64,000 nt of DNA, from assembly GCA_903859815.1 (NCBI GenBank), contig CAIOOA010000228.1, forward strand, positions 1 to 64,000, in the 5' to 3' direction. The notes under the pieces were generated by a model, which was not told where the DNA came from, ran no database searches, and worked only from the letters and a program-made list of their open reading frames with translations. The stretch's first letter is position 1, and each line of letters opens with the position of its first letter. Shown here piece by piece: positions 60,383 to 64,000 of this stretch. Made by a program: the position numbers and the translations under genes. The stretch comes from an uncultured Methylococcaceae bacterium (GTDB lineage: Bacteria > Pseudomonadota > Gammaproteobacteria > Methylococcales > Methylococcaceae).

Positions 60383-63300
60383 ATGTCCACGGCCCCGCAA
60401 TCAAGCACGACCAACCCTAGCCTAGCCCGCCTACGCGAGATTCCCTATAACTATACCTCCTTTTCCGACCGCGAGATTGTCATCCGTCTGCTCGGCGAGG
60501 ACATGTGGGGCATTTTGGATGCCCTGCGCACCGAGCGTGTCACGGGCCGATCTGCCCGAATGCTTTACGAAGTGTTAGGCGACATTTGGGTGGTTCAGCG
60601 CAATCCTTATCTCGAAGACGATTTGCTCGATAATCGAGGTCGCAGACAGGCTTTGTTGGATGCCTTGCGCCATCGCTTGCGCCAAATGGAAGCCCGACGG
60701 CTCGAAACCGAAGACGGGCACTCGGATCGATCCGCAAAAGTGGCTCTGCTGATCCAAGCCGCCCATCAAGCCGTGGATGCCTTCGAGGCGCATTTTGAGC
60801 GTACCCGCGAATTGCGCCGTCGGGCAATGAACTTGTTGTCGCGCCACACCCGCAAGGACAATATTAGTTTCGACGGATTTGCCCGTGCGGCCCATGTCAC
60901 CGATGCCACCGACTGGCGTGTGGAATATCCTTTCGTAGTGCTTTACCCCAACACCGAGGAAGAGGTGGGGCATTTGGTTCGCGATTGCATTGAACTAGGA
61001 TTGACCATCATCCCAAGGGGGGGCGGCACGGGTTACACCGGCGGTGCGGTTCCGCTATCGCCATTGTCCGCCGTCATCAACACCGAAAAGTTGCTGGAAA
61101 CCGGCAAGATAGAAACCCAAACCCTGCTGCCCGGATTGATTCATCCTTGTGCCACGATATTTACTGGCGCGGGTGTCGTCACCCGTCGCGTCATGGAAGC
61201 GGCTGAGTCGGCTGGATTAGTGTTTGCCTGCGACCCGACTTCGGCGGATGCTTCCTGCATAGGCGGCAATGTTGCGATGAACGCCGGCGGCAAGAAAGCC
61301 GTGTTATGGGGTACGGCATTGGATAATCTAGCCTCTTGGCGCATGGTCACGCCGGACGGCAACTGGCTGGAAGTCGAACGGATCAATCACAACCTTGGCA
61401 AAATTCACGATCAGGCGGATGTGTCTTTCCGACTGATGCGATTTGGCACGGATGGCAAGAAGCTGCTAGGTGAGGAAATCTTGAACCTACCCGGCGAGAT
61501 GTTTCGGAAAACCGGCTTAGGCAAGGACGTGACCAACAAATTCCTAGGGGGATTACCCGGCATTCAAAAGGAAGGCTGCGACGGCATCATCACCTCGGCC
61601 CGCTGGATTTTGCATCAAATGCCCCCGCACACGCGGACTTTTTGCCTGGAGTTTTTTGGACAGGTGCGCGAGGCCGTGCCAGCGATTGTCGAAGTGCGTG
61701 ATTTTCTGGAAAGCTTGCCGAAAACAGGCGAGAAGCGAGTCATGCTGGCTGGATTGGAGCATTTGGACGAACGCTACGTCAAGGCCGTTGGTTATGCCAC
61801 CAAGGCCAAGCGGCATGGCAGACCGAAAATGGTGCTGATCGGCGATGTGGTCGGCGATGATGACAACGCCGTTGCACTCGCTGTCGCTGAAGTGGTGCGC
61901 TTGTGCAATGCGAGGGGAGCGGAGGGATTCATCGCGGTTAGCGCTGAGTCACGCAAGCGCTTTTGGCTGGATCGCGCCCGCACGGCGGCGATTGCCAAGC
62001 ATACCAATGCTTTCAAGATCAACGAAGACGTGGTCATTCCACTGCCAAGAATGGGTGATTATTGCGATGGCATCGAGCGCATCAACATCGAATTATCCTT
62101 GCGCAACAAGTTGCGCCTTTGTGATGCGCTGGAAGCGTTCATCGCCGGTGACTTGCCGACTAGGGATTACGAAGAGAGTGTGGATAAGGCCGAATTGATT
62201 GACGACCGCCGTACTCGCGCCGTAGATACCGTTAACCAAGTCCGCACTCGCTGGCAATGGCTGCTGGATCATTTGGATTTACCCTTGACCCAAGCCGAAA
62301 GTTCGTTTGTCGAACTGGGCATCATGGCAAGCGAATTCGTCAACCGTGCCGACAACCCCACGCTATTCCATCGCTTGCAAGACCACTCGGTACGGGTGTC
62401 TTGGAAACAGGAATTGCAAGCGCCACTTCAGGAAATTTTCGAGGGCGACAATTTCCGCCCGGTTACGGAACGCATCAAAGCCATACACAAGGAAATTTTG
62501 CGCGGGCGGGTGTTCGTGGCCTTGCACATGCATGCGGGCGACGGCAATGTTCACACCAACTTGCCGGTCAATTCCGATCATTACGAGATGCTGCAAGAAG
62601 CCAATGCCGCCGTGGCTCGCATCATGGCCTTGGCCCGTTCTTTGGGCGGGGTCATTTCCGGTGAACATGGTATAGGCATCACCAAATACGAATTCCTAAG
62701 CCCGGATGAAGTCGCGCCTTTTCATGCTTACAAGCGGCAAATCGATCCCGAAGGCCGCTTCAACCAAGGCAAATTGATGCCGGGTTCAGACCTGACGGGT
62801 GCTTATACGCCGTCGTTCAGCCTGATGGGTTTCGAGTCACTCATCATGCAGCAAAGCGACATCGGCGCGATTGCCGATTCGGTCAAGGACTGTCTGCGTT
62901 GCGGCAAATGCAAGCCAGTCTGCTCCACCCATGTGCCTAGGGCCAACCTACCCTACTCCCCACGCAACAAGATACTCGCCACATCGCTGCTGGTTGAGGC
63001 GTTTTTATACGAGGAGCAAACTCGACGGGGTGTCTCAATCACCCATTGGAAAGAGTTCGAGGATGTGGCCGAGCATTGTACGGTTTGCCACCGTTGCTAC
63101 AACCCTTGTCCGGTGGACATCGACTTCGGCATGGTGTCGATGAACATGCGCAACTTGCTACGCAAGATGGGTAAGCAGAGCTTCAATCCGGCGAAAGCTG
63201 CCGCGATGGCTTTCCTAAACTTCAGCGACCCGCGCTCGGTCAAGGCCATGCGCAAGGTGATGATCGATTGGGGTTACAAAGGCCAACGCTTGGGTGTCAG

Positions 63301-64000
63301 CCTGTTGCAACACTGGGGCAAGAAACAAACCGCACAACCCCCGGCTTCTCTGGGCAAACCGCCCATGCGCGAACAAGTCATTCATTTCGTCAACAAGAAA
63401 ATGCCCGGCAAGCTACCGAGCAAGACGGCCCGAGCCTTGCTCGACATTGAAGACAACCAAATCGTGCCGATCATCCGCGATTCCAAGAAAACCCAAGTGG
63501 ATTCCGAAGCGGTGTTTTATTTCCCCGGCTGCGGTTCCGAGCGATTGTTCTCGCAAGTTGGCCTCGCCACTCAAGCCATGCTCTATGAAATTGGCGTGCA
63601 GACGGTGTTGCCGCCGGGTTATTTGTGCTGCGGTTTCCCGCAACGCGCATCCGGTCAGTTCGACAAGGCAGATAAAATCACCACCGACAACCGGGTATTG
63701 TTCCACCGGGTCGCCAACACTCTGAACTATCTCGATATTAAAACCGTCGTGGTCAGTTGCGGCACTTGCTTGGATCAACTGGAAGATTACGAGTTTGGCA
63801 AGATATTCCCCGGATGCCGATTGGTGGACATACACGAGTATCTGTTGGAAAAGGGCGTGAAACTGGAAGGAGTCACCGGCACACGCTACCTCTACCATGA
63901 CCCCTGCCATACCCCGATGAAGCAGCAAGACCCGATGAAAACGGTCAACGCACTGATTGCCACGGCTGACGGAAGCCTAGTGGACAAGACCGAGCGCTGC
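60383..64000 (+). CDS. FAD-linked oxidase/Fe-S oxidoreductase fusion (DUF3683-type), partial
   Basis: The frame stays open for 1,206 codons and leaves the window at the right edge. The N-terminal 200 residues are the DUF3683-like part ([26 protein letters not shown]). Next is a FAD-binding PCMH domain ([19 protein letters not shown]) and a FAD-linked oxidase C-terminal domain ([22 protein letters not shown]). Two 4Fe-4S motifs follow: [11 protein letters not shown] at 837 and [11 protein letters not shown] at 899. A CCG-domain region begins with [13 protein letters not shown]. It is probably a membrane-associated lactate/glycolate-type dehydrogenase; the substrate is unknown. Confidence 0.9.
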   Translation, partial: MSTAPQSSTTNPSLARLREIPYNYTSFSDREIVIRLLGEDMWGILDALRTERVTGRSARMLYEVLGDIWVVQRNPYLEDDLLDNRGRRQALLDALRHRLRQMEARRLETEDGHSDRSAKVALLIQAAHQAVDAFEAHFERTRELRRRAMNLLSRHTRKDNISFDGFARAAHVTDATDWRVEYPFVVLYPNTEEEVGHLVRDCIELGLTIIPRGGGTGYTGGAVPLSPLSAVINTEKLLETGKIETQTLLPGLIHPCATIFTGAGVVTRRVMEAAESAGLVFACDPTSADASCIGGNVAMNAGGKKAVLWGTALDNLASWRMVTPDGNWLEVERINHNLGKIHDQADVSFRLMRFGTDGKKLLGEEILNLPGEMFRKTGLGKDVTNKFLGGLPGIQKEGCDGIITSARWILHQMPPHTRTFCLEFFGQVREAVPAIVEVRDFLESLPKTGEKRVMLAGLEHLDERYVKAVGYATKAKRHGRPKMVLIGDVVGDDDNAVALAVAEVVRLCNARGAEGFIAVSAESRKRFWLDRARTAAIAKHTNAFKINEDVVIPLPRMGDYCDGIERINIELSLRNKLRLCDALEAFIAGDLPTRDYEESVDKAELIDDRRTRAVDTVNQVRTRWQWLLDHLDLPLTQAESSFVELGIMASEFVNRADNPTLFHRLQDHSVRVSWKQELQAPLQEIFEGDNFRPVTERIKAIHKEILRGRVFVALHMHAGDGNVHTNLPVNSDHYEMLQEANAAVARIMALARSLGGVISGEHGIGITKYEFLSPDEVAPFHAYKRQIDPEGRFNQGKLMPGSDLTGAYTPSFSLMGFESLIMQQSDIGAIADSVKDCLRCGKCKPVCSTHVPRANLPYSPRNKILATSLLVEAFLYEEQTRRGVSITHWKEFEDVAEHCTVCHRCYNPCPVDIDFGMVSMNMRNLLRKMGKQSFNPAKAAAMAFLNFSDPRSVKAMRKVMIDWGYKGQRLGVSLLQHWGKKQTAQPPASLGKPPMREQVIHFVNKKMPGKLPSKTARALLDIEDNQIVPIIRDSKKTQVDSEAVFYFPGCGSERLFSQVGLATQAMLYEIGVQTVLPPGYLCCGFPQRASGQFDKADKITTDNRVLFHRVANTLNYLDIKTVVVSCGTCLDQLEDYEFGKIFPGCRLVDIHEYLLEKGVKLEGVTGTRYLYHDPCHTPMKQQDPMKTVNALIATADGSLVDKTERC

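Overview
The window comes from a gammaproteobacterium. The left edge holds the 5' end of a 16S rRNA gene (minus strand) of proteobacterial type. The housekeeping genes (gacS/barA, aroQ-accB-accC-prmA, gshA, gltA, rsgA/orn, bioA, rsmE) and the PEP-CTERM and Kdo-hydroxylase features fit an aerobic, Gram-negative environmental species. A methanotroph-like (Methylococcales) host is possible but is only an impression. Background DNA is of medium to high GC. The stretch from about 27,990 to 40,650 is clearly AT-rich and looks horizontally acquired.

Layout. 1-1200: rRNA start, leader, boxA and a strong rrn promoter, all on the minus strand, then a palindromic repeat. 1245-8508: hybrid kinase BarA/GacS, a DUF4010 membrane protein, a DMT exporter, a GDP-mannose dehydratase-like SDR, and a glycosyltransferase of the PEP-CTERM/EpsH-associated type. 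8619-15656: the aroQ-accB-accC-prmA operon, gshA, a DUF2782 protein and gltA. 16254-21223: pilA with promoter and terminator, followed by a GT-C/TPR membrane protein, a polyprenyl-phosphate glycosyltransferase and a UDP-GlcNAc 2-epimerase-like gene, plausibly a pilin or surface glycosylation set.

21274-43310: an O-antigen locus (wzm, a PglD-like acetyltransferase, wzt, several glycosyltransferases, a three-enzyme UDP-L-amino-sugar set, FkbM and other methyltransferases, and a Kdo hydroxylase). It is riddled with small toxin-antitoxin and nuclease modules: MNT/HEPN, YefM/YoeB, Rpn/DUF2887-like and Uma2. Between wzm and wzt the 5' third of wzt is present in three broken extra copies, each separated from the next by a different module. 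This is the most unusual architecture of the window.

43540-52116: rsgA, an M48 protease, orn, folE2, a quinone oxidoreductase, a PEP-CTERM/DUF642-like exported protein, bioA and rsmE. A 206-bp MITE with 14-bp terminal inverted repeats and a 9-bp target duplication lies between bioA and rsmE. 52183-56535: an AbrB-type antitoxin, a TIR-NB-ARC-TPR (NLR-like) protein that is a candidate defence effector, a seven-unit 43-bp tandem repeat, and a second YefM/YoeB pair. 56537-64000: kdpD and kdpE without kdpFABC nearby, then a large FAD/Fe-S oxidoreductase running off the right edge.

At least five families of palindromic intergenic repeats are scattered through the window, and some palindromes lie in frame inside the TIR gene.
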